DNA of 64,000 nucleotides, from positions 52,174,180 to 52,238,179 of the forward strand of contig CM040741.1 of the NCBI GenBank assembly GCA_022829145.1. Reading direction: 5' to 3'. Each line of letters starts with the position of its first letter. The first letter of the stretch is position 1. Under the pieces are notes generated by a model. That model was given only the letters and a program-made list of their open reading frames with translations. It ran no database searches and was not told where the DNA came from. This DNA is from Albula goreensis. Its lineage: Eukaryota; Chordata; Actinopteri; Albuliformes; Albulidae. Of this stretch, positions 48,384 through 62,551 are shown piece by piece. The translations under genes and the position numbers were made by a program.

Positions 48384-48527
48384 CTGCTGGCCACTGTGTG
48401 TGACAGTTGCCCCATGGGGAGCTCTGAGTGCCAGAGACCTCCATACAACTGCAAGAAATGTGGCTGCCAGCAGCAGAAAACTGGGTCCTCTTACAGGATG
48501 CTCACTGCCTCAGCAATTTACCTCCTG
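48384..48527 (+). CDS. Candidate cysteine-rich exon (low confidence)
   Basis: An acceptor-like tract (TCTTGTC, 13 T, then AG) ends at 48383 and a donor-like GTAACA starts at 48528. The 144 bases between stay open for 48 codons in phase 0. The product begins LLATVCDSCP, has CxxC at residues 6-9, another Cys at 15, then C-x-x-C-x-C around residues 22-27, and ends TASAIYLL. No upstream or downstream exon in matching phase could be identified and the protein resembles no family known to me. The donor is weak. It lies about 100 bases upstream of a regulatory-looking block, so chance is a serious alternative. Confidence 0.2.
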
Positions 48528-48619
48528 GTAACAAATCAGCAACAAATATTTGCAAAGAGAGTAAATCTGAGAAAGGGAGTACAATAAATTGTAGTTAACC
48601 ATCAATGTCTGGCTATTCT

Positions 48620-49045
48620 GATCAAGTGGAGCGGATTTGCACTCCTCAGGCATTTACCTGCCCTTGACTGGGAATTAATATTTATCATGCTGGCCCAAGG
48701 AATGATTAATGTTGTTTTCTCATGACAGTCCTAAAATAATGTGGGAGCTGAGGCCGGGAGTGAAATCCACCTCCTCCCCCTTGTCTGATCGCTAATAGCC
48801 ATGGAGAGCCGAAGCGCCGCACCATGCCTTGTCCTGGTGATTTAAATCGGAGCGGCATGCATATGCACCAAGAAGGCTTGGCGTAATTTAGAGGAGGAGG
48901 GTGGGTTAATGAGTTCCTTGTTAGAGGATATATTTTCAGAGGATCAAAGAAACAAAGGTCTTACAGTACATGCTTTGACGAAGAGGCGAGCAAAGTAAAG
49001 TTAATAGGCACTTTGTCGCCGGAAGAAGAATAGAGGTTCAGAGTT
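48620..49045. promoter_or_regulatory. Probable conserved non-coding element cluster
   Basis: Unique repeat-free block with retained CpGs (GTGGAGCGGATTTGC, TGAGGCCGGGAG, TGATCGCTAATAG, GAGCCGAAGCGCCGC, TTAAATCGGAGCGGCATGC, TTGGCGTAATTTAG, GACGAAGAGGCGAGC, TGTCGCCGG) and an octamer/Sox-like GCATGCATATGCACC at 48855-48869. It is one of the two best regulatory candidates in the window. Confidence 0.45.
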
Positions 49046-49775
49046 AGGTTTAATTTGCTGTGGCCTATTTAAAAAAATAAAATCAGAACAACAGAAAAAA
49101 AACATAGTTTAACAGAAACATTCAGAGCGCATTGACATGGTTCACAGGAAACATAGTATAGAAGTACTCTAACTGGTATCATAGTCATGATTTTAATCAT
49201 GGCCTGGATTCAATCAACACTCATTCATCATGCACATTCAGTACCATTCATGTGACGTAAGTGCAAAAAAAATGGTAAATGTTGCATCCATGCAGGGCCA
49301 GGAGGGATTTTTAAATGGCAAACTTTATCTCAGCTTTCATTGTCTGAACTCCCAAGTTCAGCCTCACAACATATTCTATATGACCTGAATGGATCCAAAA
49401 TTCCCACTGTCATAGTTCTGACAGGAAACGTTTCTACAGTATACTAGACATATCCTACCAGGTAACTTAAATGTGTCAAGGCATCTCATACCTTCTAATT
49501 AATTTATGCAGCAACAGCTCAGGACCTCAGTCTGCTTGAACAGGTATTCATCAATCAAGCAGTGTTGATTCAGGAAATGCAAATATAATATAAATAAGGA
49601 AAATATAAACTTTTTTAGGAGAATTCCAGGAACTGACTGTGTGGTCCATTCAGATGGCCTTTATGAAAATTCATCTGCAGTAGAGTTGAACTTCCACTGC
49701 AGGGAACTATGTGCAAAAATCTTAATTCGGTATGTCCTGTCTTACCCTTTTGTCTGTATCATTAGACTCTACTGA
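49046..49775. other. No gene seen
   Basis: AT-rich unique sequence. Confidence 0.5.
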
Positions 49776-49944
49776 AGACCATTTGAATTTAAGAAGCCAT
49801 CCTGCTCCTGATAAAGATTCCTATGTCACATTTCTGAAGTGCAAATGTCAGCCTACCTCAAACATGTTAATTATCTGGTCTGGGTACGGATTTCCATTGT
49901 TATCCGAACTTTACAGGTTACCTATTCAGCACATCCTTTTACAC
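49776..49944 (+). repeat. Diverged direct duplicate, copy 1
   Basis: CTGAA-TGCAAAT, CCTA-CT-AAA-ATGTTAATTATCT, TCTGGGTAC and GCACATCCTTTTA occur in the same order in copy 2 at 50519-50695. Over the central 58 bases roughly four in five positions agree by eye. The duplication is old and may be a repeat family or a duplicated regulatory element. Confidence 0.65.
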
Positions 49945-50518
49945 TGCATTTCCTTTTCAAAATACACCATCCTTAGTTGAATGGAGATGGATGTAGAAAG
50001 GCAAAATACTCCATGATGGTAATCAATCTATTCGATTTTATACATCACAACTGAGAATTTGAGACAGGCCTGAAGGTTTGGAATCATTTTGTTTTAAAAT
50101 TTTATGACTCCACCCTATGCAGTTGGGGAAAGGGAGACGTCACACAGCAGTCATTGTCTGGGGGTGAGGTATGGAGTCTTTCTTTGCTGTGGTCTAAAGT
50201 ATTGTACTAACAGTAAAACTGAGAAAGATAAATTGTCGTTAAAGTGAGAACCAACCAATGAATTAGTCATGTTTGGCAGGGGTTCCCTCATTAAAAATGA
50301 ACAACCTTCACCACATCTTATAGAATATGTATATGCTATGCATGCTATGTTAATGATGTAAAGTATGAGATACATTTTTTGCAAAGTATGGAAATTTAAA
50401 GAAAATTTTAATACTCCTATAATATATAATGCATTTATCTTACTTATTGTTACACCATACCAGGAATAATTTGTGCTCTGATTCCAGGTCACCAGTTGTA
50501 GATGGATTACCTAACACA
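49945..50518. other. Spacer between the two duplicate copies, no gene seen
   Basis: AT-rich. The antisense 113-codon frame at 50151-50492 has no recognisable domain or splice context. Confidence 0.5.
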
Positions 50519-50695
50519 TGAAGGCCTTTGAAATCTGCTTGAGGAGGCCTCGTAACATGGCAGTCATTATTCACAAGATATTCCTGAAATGCAAATTCCA
50601 ACCTATCTGAAATATGTTAATTATCTATTCTGGGTACTGTTTTCTTCTTTTATAGGATATTTATAGGACAACCAACAAGCACATCCTTTTAACAC
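50519..50695 (+). repeat. Diverged direct duplicate, copy 2
   Basis: Counterpart of 49776-49944 in the same orientation, offset by about 750 bases. It shares ATGTTAATTATCT and the closing GCACATCCTTTTA. Confidence 0.65.
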
Positions 50696-51039
50696 GCAGC
50701 TGGATCTTACCAAATCTTTGTATTCAGAAACAGTTTTGTGCAAACGCGCAAAAAAACACAAAGAAATATATAAATAAATGTAAAAATAATAATAACAGTC
50801 TTCGATTAATGGAGCTGCCTCCTCGAAGCACTGAAATGGTAAGAACACACTGCAGTCTGGGCACAGTGACAGTGAGCTATTGCTCTATTGTTGAGATTGT
50901 TCTAGTTCCATGGTGCTCTGACTCACTCCAAATGACTGCTTAAGTCTCAGCCCAGAGTCTGTTTACAAATGCATCTCAGCAAAGTGCTAATAAATATGGT
51001 CAGCACAATTACATGCCACAAGCTTAACATGGATATGGG
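50696..51039. other. No gene seen
   Basis: AT-rich unique sequence. Confidence 0.5.
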
Positions 51040-51420
51040 CACTTACAGCACGACCATAACCGTAGAACTGATATAAATGCAGCAAGATCTCCACCGCCCG
51101 CATCTACACATGGGACTGTAAATACCAGAGCTAGATGCTCTCTGGAACAGGACATGAATCGTAGATGACGTATGGGCCGAAGAGATGGGGGAGGTGAATG
51201 GTTCTGGTTCTGGAGGTTCGCTCTGGGTGGCTGGTTGCGTGACTGGTGTGAATTTATAGCTGATGGTGACAGTGAGGGCGATGGAATGGGATGCCGAATT
51301 TTAAAAAGGGATGTGGTCTTGTTGCAGGGTGGGGGAAAAAAGAAATTATCCGTTGAAGGGCAGGCATCATTTACTTTGCAAATGAGAAGATAAGCACATT
51401 TGTCAAATGCGTTTTCACCA
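51040..51420. promoter_or_regulatory. CpG-bearing block, possible conserved non-coding element
   Basis: CAGCACGACCATAACCGTAG, CACCGCCCGCATC, GACGTATGGGCCG, GGTTCGCTC, GTTGCGTGAC and GGGCGATGG retain CpGs. The minus strand is open for 167 codons (51024-51527), the longest frame in the window outside simple repeats. Its product is Ser/Pro/His-rich with no domain, signal or splice support, so coding is not favoured. Confidence 0.3.
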
Positions 51421-51673
51421 TGTGAAGGCTGCTTTTTTGCATTACTGAAAAGGAGAAGCAGGATATCAAAGTCCACTATAGGATATGACATAAATCTTGT
51501 AACTTGAAGCAGTTTTTGCCAAGACAAATGAAAAATGAGAGCCCTAGCCAGGCATGGACTGAGCTTCAGAAATAAGTTAAGCTAAATTAGTTTACAAAGT
51601 AGAACCAATACTGATGTGGATACCGATGTTAGGGAGTACAACAAGTTCGATGTCTATATATCGGCCAGTATTC
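51421..51673. other. No gene seen
   Basis: Unique sequence of mixed composition. Confidence 0.5.
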
Positions 51674-51707
51674 TGTGTGTGTGTGTGTATATATATATTA
51701 CATTTTG

Positions 51708-51757
<50 letters not shown>
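51674..51757. repeat. (GT)n then (AT)n microsatellites
   Basis: A GT/AT compound (51674-51698) and, after 11 bases, an AT run of about 24 units (51710-51757) that is fully self-complementary. Confidence 0.95.
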
Positions 51758-51759
<2 letters not shown>

Positions 51760-52639
51760 ATAATATGTAATGTATTTTACAGTTTAACAATACACTTGAA
51801 TTAAGAGAATAAACATGAAATGCTACCTATATAACTTTAAGACATCGAAAAATTAAAACAAGGGAAAACAAAACAAGCAAAAAAATAAAACAAAATAAAA
51901 AAAAACATTGGCAAGCAAGACAGCCAAGTTTATGCAGGAAGCACAGCTTTTCCACATTGTAAACATATTTTTTTAAAAATATAATAAATAAATAAATAAA
52001 TACATAATAATAATAATAACAACATTTTTAGCATGCAAACATATGTGCCTTGGATTCAATAAACCTTTGCTTGAAAGTGTGTTTTTTTAGTTCAGAAACA
52101 CCACTCCCTCCAAACTGATGAAGTGCTGAACCATTCCCTACAACTGAGACGGGATCTCAATCTAAAAGCATGACGAGGGATACATGTAGAGGCTGGAACT
52201 TGTCATTGAACCCTAACATTGATGCTGATGTTCAGACAGTGTTCAGTGCATATATTACTGTACATTATTTATAGGATTCAAACATTCACCATTTACTTCT
52301 ACTCACAATTATGTATTTATTTATTTACTTATTTGTCATCTGAGCACAACATGGCAAGTCCAGCAATCACAAAAATTCACCCAAAATCACGCAACAGAAT
52401 TTTTGTGAACTGTTTATTTTTGTTTGTAAGTTAACGTTTAATGCAGATCCGTAGGAATGCATTAACTGCCAGTAAAGCATCTTATGTAACACAAGTTTGT
52501 TTTGCTTACTTTAAACTGAACATTGATGTGCCCATCCAGTTTAAACCCAATTACTGCTTTTAATTAGTTTTGTGTGCAAGAAACTGTTTTCTTTACCTTT
52601 CAAATTGCTTGCATCATTTGGCTGGTTCTCTCCTCCACT
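51758..52639. other. No gene seen; A-rich simple repeats
   Basis: AAAT and AAT units at 51983-52019 and A-rich low-complexity sequence at 51850-51905. Confidence 0.6.
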
Positions 52640-52765
52640 GCAGTGTTTTGGAAACTGTCTTGTAACAGTAATTTAAACTTTGGCTAATTAGATTCCAATT
52701 AGACCATGCTGGTTTTCCTGTGATTGTATATGGTTCATAATAATGAGAACAGTTGAACAGTAAAT
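52640..52765. promoter_or_regulatory. Homeodomain-site cluster (weak)
   Basis: GTAATTTAAAC, TGGCTAATTAGATTCCAATTAGACC lie within 45 bases near 52670-52706, with TAATTAGA/CAATTAGA as a near-direct repeat. Confidence 0.2.
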
Positions 52766-55716
52766 GTCGAAGAACCCCCTAAAACTCCTCCTCCAAAATC
52801 TCTGCATGTTTGGTTTGAAGTTCAAAGTAATGTTAGCAAGTATGGAACTGGTATTGCAGTTTGATTCTCTTGATTTCATCTAATCAGATTAGCTGATACT
52901 TTGATATTCTTATCATTTTTCGATGATTATTTAACAAACTGCTGGAGGTCCACATTCAGAGGGAGTACTGATGGTTGAAATGTGAATTCATGAGCCCTGT
53001 TGTGTGGAGCAACAATCAGATGTAAATACCTGACCCATTTGAAACAAAAGTTTTTTTTTTTCCACAGCCAGCATGGGGATTTATCCAGATCATTGACTTA
53101 TTGATATACTTGGTAGCTTCTCCCACATTTGGTAAAAATGACGCCACTTAAACTTCTCATCATTATAAGCTATTGTGAGGACTTTTGTGACAACCCACAT
53201 TTTTCTCAACCAGTAGCCATGAATGTATTTAATAAAGGTAACAGTGAAATATAACTGAAATTGTCTTCAGTCACCACTACATCACTGGTCCAACTCATAG
53301 TTATGATCCTCACTAGTAAGGTCAGGATATGTGCTGGAGGTAGCTCTTCAGTGGATGTGGCACTGCAGCCGTCATTGGCTGCTCTACACAACCAGAGATG
53401 TGATTAGCCTGTTCAATCAAAGACCAAGTCCCCTTGCAATGGGAACTAATCATACTCATGTTACATCTCTAGGGATGATGTCACAGACTCTACCCATGTC
53501 ATGTGATTGAACTCTGATACACTCTCTCCCTCTAAACCCCACTAGTGACCTTCTCAGCTGACTGATAGACATCAGTTACATTATCCAAATCACTGGCACC
53601 ACTGTAATAAGATTTAGCTTGCAGATTTCAACTGAGGATCTAGCCAGTCACTCAAAAACCAAGAGGTACAATTGGACTGCTCAGAAAAAGACTAAGGTCA
53701 GAGCCATTGGGAGGTAATCATAGGCATTTTGTTGGACAGGGCATCACAATCTGTAGCACACGCTTGCATGCTAACTGTCATCTCTGAACTCTGCTATATA
53801 TGTTCTGTCTCTTCTTTTTGGCACCATCCATCTACAGCAAGAAACTGCTGGGCTGGGCAAGCCGGGCTACAAATGATCTCATTTCCAAATGGCACAGTAC
53901 TCATTAGTCTGCTGGACAGTGAGGGAACACAGAACCACTCTGAGCATGCGTCTGTACAAGACATCCATGTCGGCTGGGGGTCATTTGTTATCGCTAGATC
54001 TAAATGGATCAGTTTTTAGAACCGCAGCTGAGTAACTGACTCATACCTCATAAGATAAAATACTTCATATTAACACTAAATGCATTGCAAAAATGAGTTG
54101 GACATCTAGATTGCACATGCTTATGTTTCACCCAAATTTTGAATACATTTGTCTTTATGTTCCTTTATAATAAGTGTTTCAACTCTGACCTTTAGCCAAA
54201 AAACACATTTCAAAATAAACTGGATAGTAACCTATTCTTACTGCTATAAGCTATTCTATTTAATTGATTTCACAATGCCCTGTGTGAATTTTGGATGTAA
54301 TTGTACATGTATAAGTCATAGATTGGTGCCTACACAACATAATTCTCTTTTTTTCTCTGCACAACTTAAAAGTATTCTATTATGGATTAATATCCATTTT
54401 AATATGGAGCTTAGCTGCATCTTGGCTGTATTATTCTGCTACCTAGATATGAGAACATGTTTGAAATGAATATTAAAAAAATAAGGTTAATCAAATATAA
54501 ATGACTTCACAGCACAGTCTCTTTTAGATCTGACATTTGTTCAGGAATGGCTTGTCTGTCTGCTTCTAGTCCAACAAATTGTCCACCATCTACATGAAAA
54601 CACTGGGAAATGTTAAGTTTAAAATAATATGAAGTACATTACTGATTACGCCTTTATTGTTGCAACCACTTTGGCATGTCACCTCCTGCATGCTAAGGTA
54701 GCTGGATGGGAAATCAGGGTTTAGGTACTAGAAGGTGTGGCCGTGCTCCAGGCAGTTATGTTCTGGTTATTTAATACCAGTTATCTGTTGTTGTCCCTGC
54801 TCTCATTTTCGCCTCTGGGACTGTCTCTGCCTTCGCTCCTGCTTCCTGTGTGGTCATCGGTATGTACAACCCCATAGCCATAGGTTGCCGAGGTCTGGAC
54901 CTCTGTAATTTTTTCCCTCTCAGGATGATGTTTTGCTTTATGTGTGTGTGAATGAACATGATTTTATTTTGAGAACAAAAGTGTTTTGACATTGTTATAA
55001 ATTCCCCTGCCAACATATCTATTTGCATGGCTGCAGCTACCATTGAGGACACTGAGGTTATGTCCTCAGTATGATTATATTTTTGTGGTGTTTTTATTTT
55101 ATTTAATGTAAAACAAATGAATTGTGAATAGTTCTGAGTGGTTGGACATCGGTAAGAATTGCTCTAAATAAGTAGGCGCATGTGTTCCATTAGGTGGGTA
55201 TATATTTAAAAAACATCCTATAATGTCTGTTGAGGCTGTAGATAGGCTAAAATTATTTGTTATGTAGAAACTATCCCAAAAGACATAGATTGTCTATGTG
55301 CGCCTATCCGACTATTTATTGATGTTAAACAAATCTAAAACAGTAAAGATTACCAGGCTTATTTCAGCGTGGGCATGGTGTCTATTTGACCATCAGTTTT
55401 AGCCCATTAATGCCAATTTGTATGCTAATGCTAATTTCTTGTTACATTTTTATCTGTGTTGTTACTGAAATTATTTTCAAAGTGATTACTGTTGCTCTCA
55501 AAATAAATAAATGCATAGATTTCTGCTGCATATCTGATATCGGCAAAAAAGGAATATCGTGCATCCCCAGTCCTCTATTATTGTGGACTTAAATCTCCGT
55601 GATGGCTTTGCGCTGTCTGGTGGTGGGGGTTAGTTTGTAGTGGATTCCCTTCACTTGCATGCATATCTTTTTGCACCTACACACGTCATGAGTTAACTTT
55701 TTTGATGTTTTCACAG
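52766..55716. other. No gene seen
   Basis: Mixed AT-rich DNA. A CTCF-like TGCGCTGTCTGGTGGTGG lies at 55609-55626 (weaker than the 19295 site). Frames up to 106 codons (54149-54469, 53729-54019) show no recognisable domain. Confidence 0.45.
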
Positions 55717-55734
55717 TGTGACTGCACTGGGAAG
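55717..55734 (+). CDS. Candidate 18-nt microexon (low confidence)
   Basis: A good acceptor (TTTTTTGATGTTTTCACAG ending 55716) and a perfect donor (AAG/GTGAGT at 55735) enclose 18 frame-neutral bases, TGTGACTGCACTGGGAAG. In phase 0 they encode Cys-Asp-Cys-Thr-Gly-Lys. A branch-point-like GTTAAC lies 22 bases upstream of the junction. No neighbouring exon or gene is identifiable, so the call rests on splice signals alone. Confidence 0.2.
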
Positions 55735-56079
55735 GTGAGTATTTGGCACTGGTGTATCATTAGTAGTGAGTAGCATACCCTCCCTTTGGACAGTGTTTTA
55801 CAGCCCGTTTACAGCTTAACTGCTTGATTGTATTTTGAATAAATTCTGTCTTTGACTATTTAACAGCTGTGCATCTGAAACATTCTTTTTAAACAATCAA
55901 AGTTTAAATTATTTATTGTGTGTGGCAGATGAAGTTAATGAAATTGTGTTGATCTCTCCAAGTTCCTCAGCTTTCTTATTAGAAGCATTCTATTTCAGCT
56001 GATTGTGCAGTATTTAATAAAAAAAAATTAAATCCAGAATCACGTCTCTAGCTTGTTCCTTTAAAATAAATATAGATGT
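55735..56079. other. No gene seen
   Basis: AT-rich unique sequence. Confidence 0.5.
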
Positions 56080-56465
56080 CTTTTGGTGTAACGCAGGTGT
56101 AGCCCGGGATAATAAATTGACATACACCTCATTGGTTACACTAAGGTCCTACATTTCCGGTGCTTTATGTGAAAATGAGGAGCGCTGGTCAACATCCATA
56201 CTAATTGGATTTCAATTAAGGCTGACCCTTGTTCCATACCTCTGTGGCACAATTGATTAATGTGCTTGGTGAGCGCCACCTCAGAAACCAATCAATAATT
56301 TATTGGGGGAGGGAGGTGGTGTTAAGTGTTACTCTGTGTGCAGGGCTGTATAGATCTGTAGAGGCTCCCATCTGGGATCTTAAAGCAGCATACTTTGCCA
56401 GAATGCTAAGCATTGTAGCCTTGTGGCTCTCAGCTATCCATCCGCCCGAATACATCTACATATAT
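56080..56465. promoter_or_regulatory. Possible conserved non-coding element
   Basis: TGTAACGCAGG, AGCCCGGGATAATAAATTGAC, ATTTCCGGTGC, GAGGAGCGCTGG, TTGGATTTCAATTAAGG and GGTGAGCGCCACC retain CpGs within balanced unique DNA. Confidence 0.35.
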
Positions 56466-56741
56466 CTACTGCACTTTCCTAAACATCATAAGTGACAGAT
56501 ATTTGGATTGGTGGGTGGACTCAGGTACTAGACCTGTGGATCATGTGACTGAAGGTATATTGAATATAAACTCATAAGTGGTGTCCTAATAAGAGTGTCA
56601 GTTTTTTGCCTAAATGGCAATAAATCTGTGTTTTAAAGACGCACTCTCGCAGTATGAATAATAAAAGATTATGCTAAGGCTCAGTGAACCCAGTGAAGTT
56701 TGACTATCTAAACTTGTTTTAATAGTGTAATATTTTCAATG
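56466..56741. other. No gene seen
   Basis: AT-rich unique sequence. Confidence 0.5.
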
Positions 56742-56761
56742 TTTTTTTTTTTTTTTTTTTT
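56742..56761. repeat. Poly-T tract
   Basis: An uninterrupted run of 20 T without a recognisable retroposon body. Confidence 0.9.
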
Positions 56762-57829
56762 AAACTTTTCACCCCCTTCTGCAATATATTGTTATTCTAT
56801 ACTCTGCTATCACCGATACAAACCTTGCGTCCATGCAGTAAGCACTAGACCTAGTGCCTACCCACCTCAGATACACTTCCCCATATGCCAGTGACTGTTT
56901 GCCAGACTAAAATCCACATCTCAGATACAACCAGTGAGGGCCAGTAATATGTGGATGGTTGATGATTGGCTACAGGCTGTTTATCATGCAGTCATCATGC
57001 CTGATTTAAGCTAAACCTAGCTCAGTGGGATGATGCATTAAACTGTCAGGTAATGATGTAGGCCTGACTCAGATTGGCCATCTGTAGACCATCAGATGTT
57101 GTGTTAAGGATGAGTGCCTTCATTTGTATGTGTGTGTGTATATATATATATAATTTTATATAATTACTGTTTTCACTGCCATGTGACAGAATTAATCCAT
57201 ATATTGACAATTCATTGCAATTAACTTTATTTGAGCAAACTGATGTTAAGATTTGGGACTGGAATTCATGAAAATGGTGTACTCCTTAATTTTATTTTTG
57301 CAGTTTAATCATTACCTTTTTATACCAATTTACATCATCTGTTTGCCTGCAGTCAGCATATGACAAGCTTAGATAAAGCTGCATGTAAACCACCTGCCCA
57401 GCAAAGAGAGGCAGCTATAGAGAATGACAAGCCTGAGGATTTTAACCATGCATCCACATTTTTCAGAGTAAGGCTCAGTCATTTGTGGCCTCACCAGTGT
57501 GAGCCTCCAGTTATAGCCAATAATATATCACAGCTACACCATGTTCTGCAATGTTCCTTTACGATGTAAGCCATCTAAAGGGCCTCCACGTGTTGCACTT
57601 CATCATGCATACATGGATTTTACATTTGGAGCTACCTGCACATCATTTATTTATCCAGTTTCCTCCAACATCATTGCATTATGATTAATACCTATCTCAC
57701 TACCACCCATCAGCTATTCCTCCTCCAACATGATTTCTCCACCAACACCCCACATCCTCTTTAATGTAAAGTTGTATGTTAACTCATACATAAATTGCTG
57801 TTATGCAGATGCAAGGGGCAGTGGTCATT
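56762..57829. other. No gene seen; short TA/GT tract
   Basis: A GT/TA compound tract lies at 57127-57152 and a 7-bp palindrome GCACTAG/CTAGTGC at 56842-56857. Balanced, repeat-free sequence at 56930-57080 may be regulatory. Confidence 0.45.
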
Positions 57830-58095
57830 AAATAGGACGCCGTGTTTTTATTCTCCAGGCCATTGTTTTTTCTCTTATGGAGGACAGATCTGCAGGAGCT
57901 GCAGGTGCATCTCAACACTGTATGAGTTCATTAATTCAGCGTGGGCAGCACAATGGGGTTGAGAATTCATAATAAGACCCTCAGCAAATGGTTTGAGTCA
58001 CCCCGAATATTCAGTGAAGGAAATAAAAAATTGAAATGTTGAAGTGTTAATTCCGGGGCGCTGATGTGGGTGGGTGGAGTGTGTGTATTTATCAG
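57830..58095. promoter_or_regulatory. Possible conserved non-coding element
   Basis: AGGACGCCGTG, TTCATTAATTCAGCGTGGG near 57928, CACCCCGAATATTC and AATTCCGGGGCGCTGATG near 58050 combine CpGs with homeodomain cores. Confidence 0.35.
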
Positions 58096-61395
<3,300 letters not shown>

Positions 61396-61456
61396 TTTTT
61401 CCAAAACAAGAATGGCAATTATGAAGTCACCACGAACATATATGACAACAGCTATG
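61396..61456 (+). CDS. Candidate 61-nt internal exon (best of the exon candidates)
   Basis: A strong acceptor (CTTGCTGTGTGTTTTCAG ending 61395, with a CTAAG branch-like phrase 28 bases upstream) and a consensus donor (GTAAGG at 61457) enclose 61 bases. In phase 0 the product runs FFQNKNGNYEV then TTNIYDNSY, plus one base of a split Gly codon. It is rich in Asn and Tyr, as in many secreted or extracellular proteins. A second frame is also open. No family could be recognised, and no partner exon in phase 1 is certain. The 62552 candidate could accept phase 1 but has a better-looking phase-0 reading. Confidence 0.35.
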
Positions 61457-61854
61457 GTAAGGTCAGCATCCTATACAAATTAATAATCAACCTTGGCTGA
61501 GTGTGTCTGTAGGTGATGCTACTGTATCCGTAGTCTCGAAGGCTTGTGATTAACAAACCCCTTACTATCCAGCCATTATTCTAGCAAGGCAGGAACTTGG
61601 GAACCCAAATAATTTATGCTTTAATGCTTTCACATGGTAGACAAAGAATCTGTGTTTTGCCTTTTTTCACACAAAATAATAAGCATGAGAGGTGTTTCTG
61701 TGCTCACAGCACCACCAGACTGGTGAGTGGCAGTGTGATTAATGTGAGCAAAAATCTCTACATTATGTTTGCATTACTTATGTGTTTGGCAGTTGCCCAT
61801 ATCCAGCCCTTGTTCAGTGTGACTTGGATGACATTCATTAGTATACACATAAAC
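61457..61854. other. No gene seen
   Basis: AT-rich. The 86-codon frame at 61597-61857 has a hydrophobic end but no other support. Confidence 0.45.
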
Positions 61855-61975
61855 TGAATTACCTTGCTTATATTCAAGGGCACTATGGTAGTGTCCTATA
61901 TTAGCCCTGAAACCTCCCAGGTTAGGGTCTCAGGTTCCTAACCATCACACTTCACTGGTGCTGCACTAAGAACAT
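61855..61975 (-). mobile_element. tRNA-derived SINE fragment, minus strand
   Basis: ACCTTGCTTATATTCAAGGGCACTATGGTAGTGTCCT and AACCTCCCAGGTTAGGGTCTCAGGTTCCTAACCATCACACTTCACTGGTGCTGCA (split here only in description) follow the order of a minus-strand fish SINE head and body, ending in the complement of a tRNA A-box region. The 3' tail is missing. Confidence 0.6.
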
Positions 61976-62016
61976 TTTGAAGAATGACTGCATATTCTGT
62001 CTGAATAGAGTTGACT

Positions 62017-62285
62017 TACTTATTTTTATTTACTATTTATTTATTGATTGATTTATTTATTTATTTATTTATGATAGTCATTTAACTGATGCTTTTATCC
62101 AAAGTGACCTACAGCTGATTGGGCTAACCAAGGGCCAATCCCCCCTGGGAGCAATGTGAGGTAAGGGCCATGCTCAAGGGTCCAACAGCAATGGTGCTCT
62201 TGCTGTGGCTGGACTGGGGCTTGAACTACCAACCTCAAGGGTCCCAGTCATGTACCTTAGCCAGTAGGCTACAGGCTACCCCAAG
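62017..62285 (-). mobile_element. Near-complete tRNA-derived SINE, minus strand
   Basis: On the minus strand: the tRNA-like head (GGCTAAGGTACATGACTGGG as A-box region, GGTAGTTCAAGCCCC as B box), the body phrase ACCCTTGAGCATGGCCCTTA, and the LINE-like tail TGTAGGTCACTTTGGATAAA, then AGCATCAGTTAAATGA and TAAA repeats (plus-strand TTTA at 62043-62073). Head, body and tail are all present, so this is the most intact retroposon in the window. Mobility would rely on a partner LINE sharing the tail. Confidence 0.85.
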
Positions 62286-62551
62286 TACTTTGGTGTACAC
62301 AAAAGTTTTACACAAAAAAACACAAGGAGACTTCCCTTGTGTTTTGTCTGAGCAGAACTGGCCAATAGTGAGGTGCTCCCCATGTTGTATCCTGCTGAAG
62401 TCAAACTGCAGACTGCCCATAGAGCAGTGACAGGAGGAATATAGCTCCTCCATCAAAGTGTGGTATATCACTGCTGTGTTCCAACTGTGGGCAACTCCAA
62501 AATTGCACACTCGTCACAGTGGATGTCAGTCACCAATCTCTGCTCTTTCAG
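62286..62551. other. No gene seen; 11-bp hairpin
   Basis: AAAACACAAGG at 62317-62327 pairs with 62335-62345 (loop AGACTTC). Otherwise unique sequence between the SINE and the candidate exon. Confidence 0.5.
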
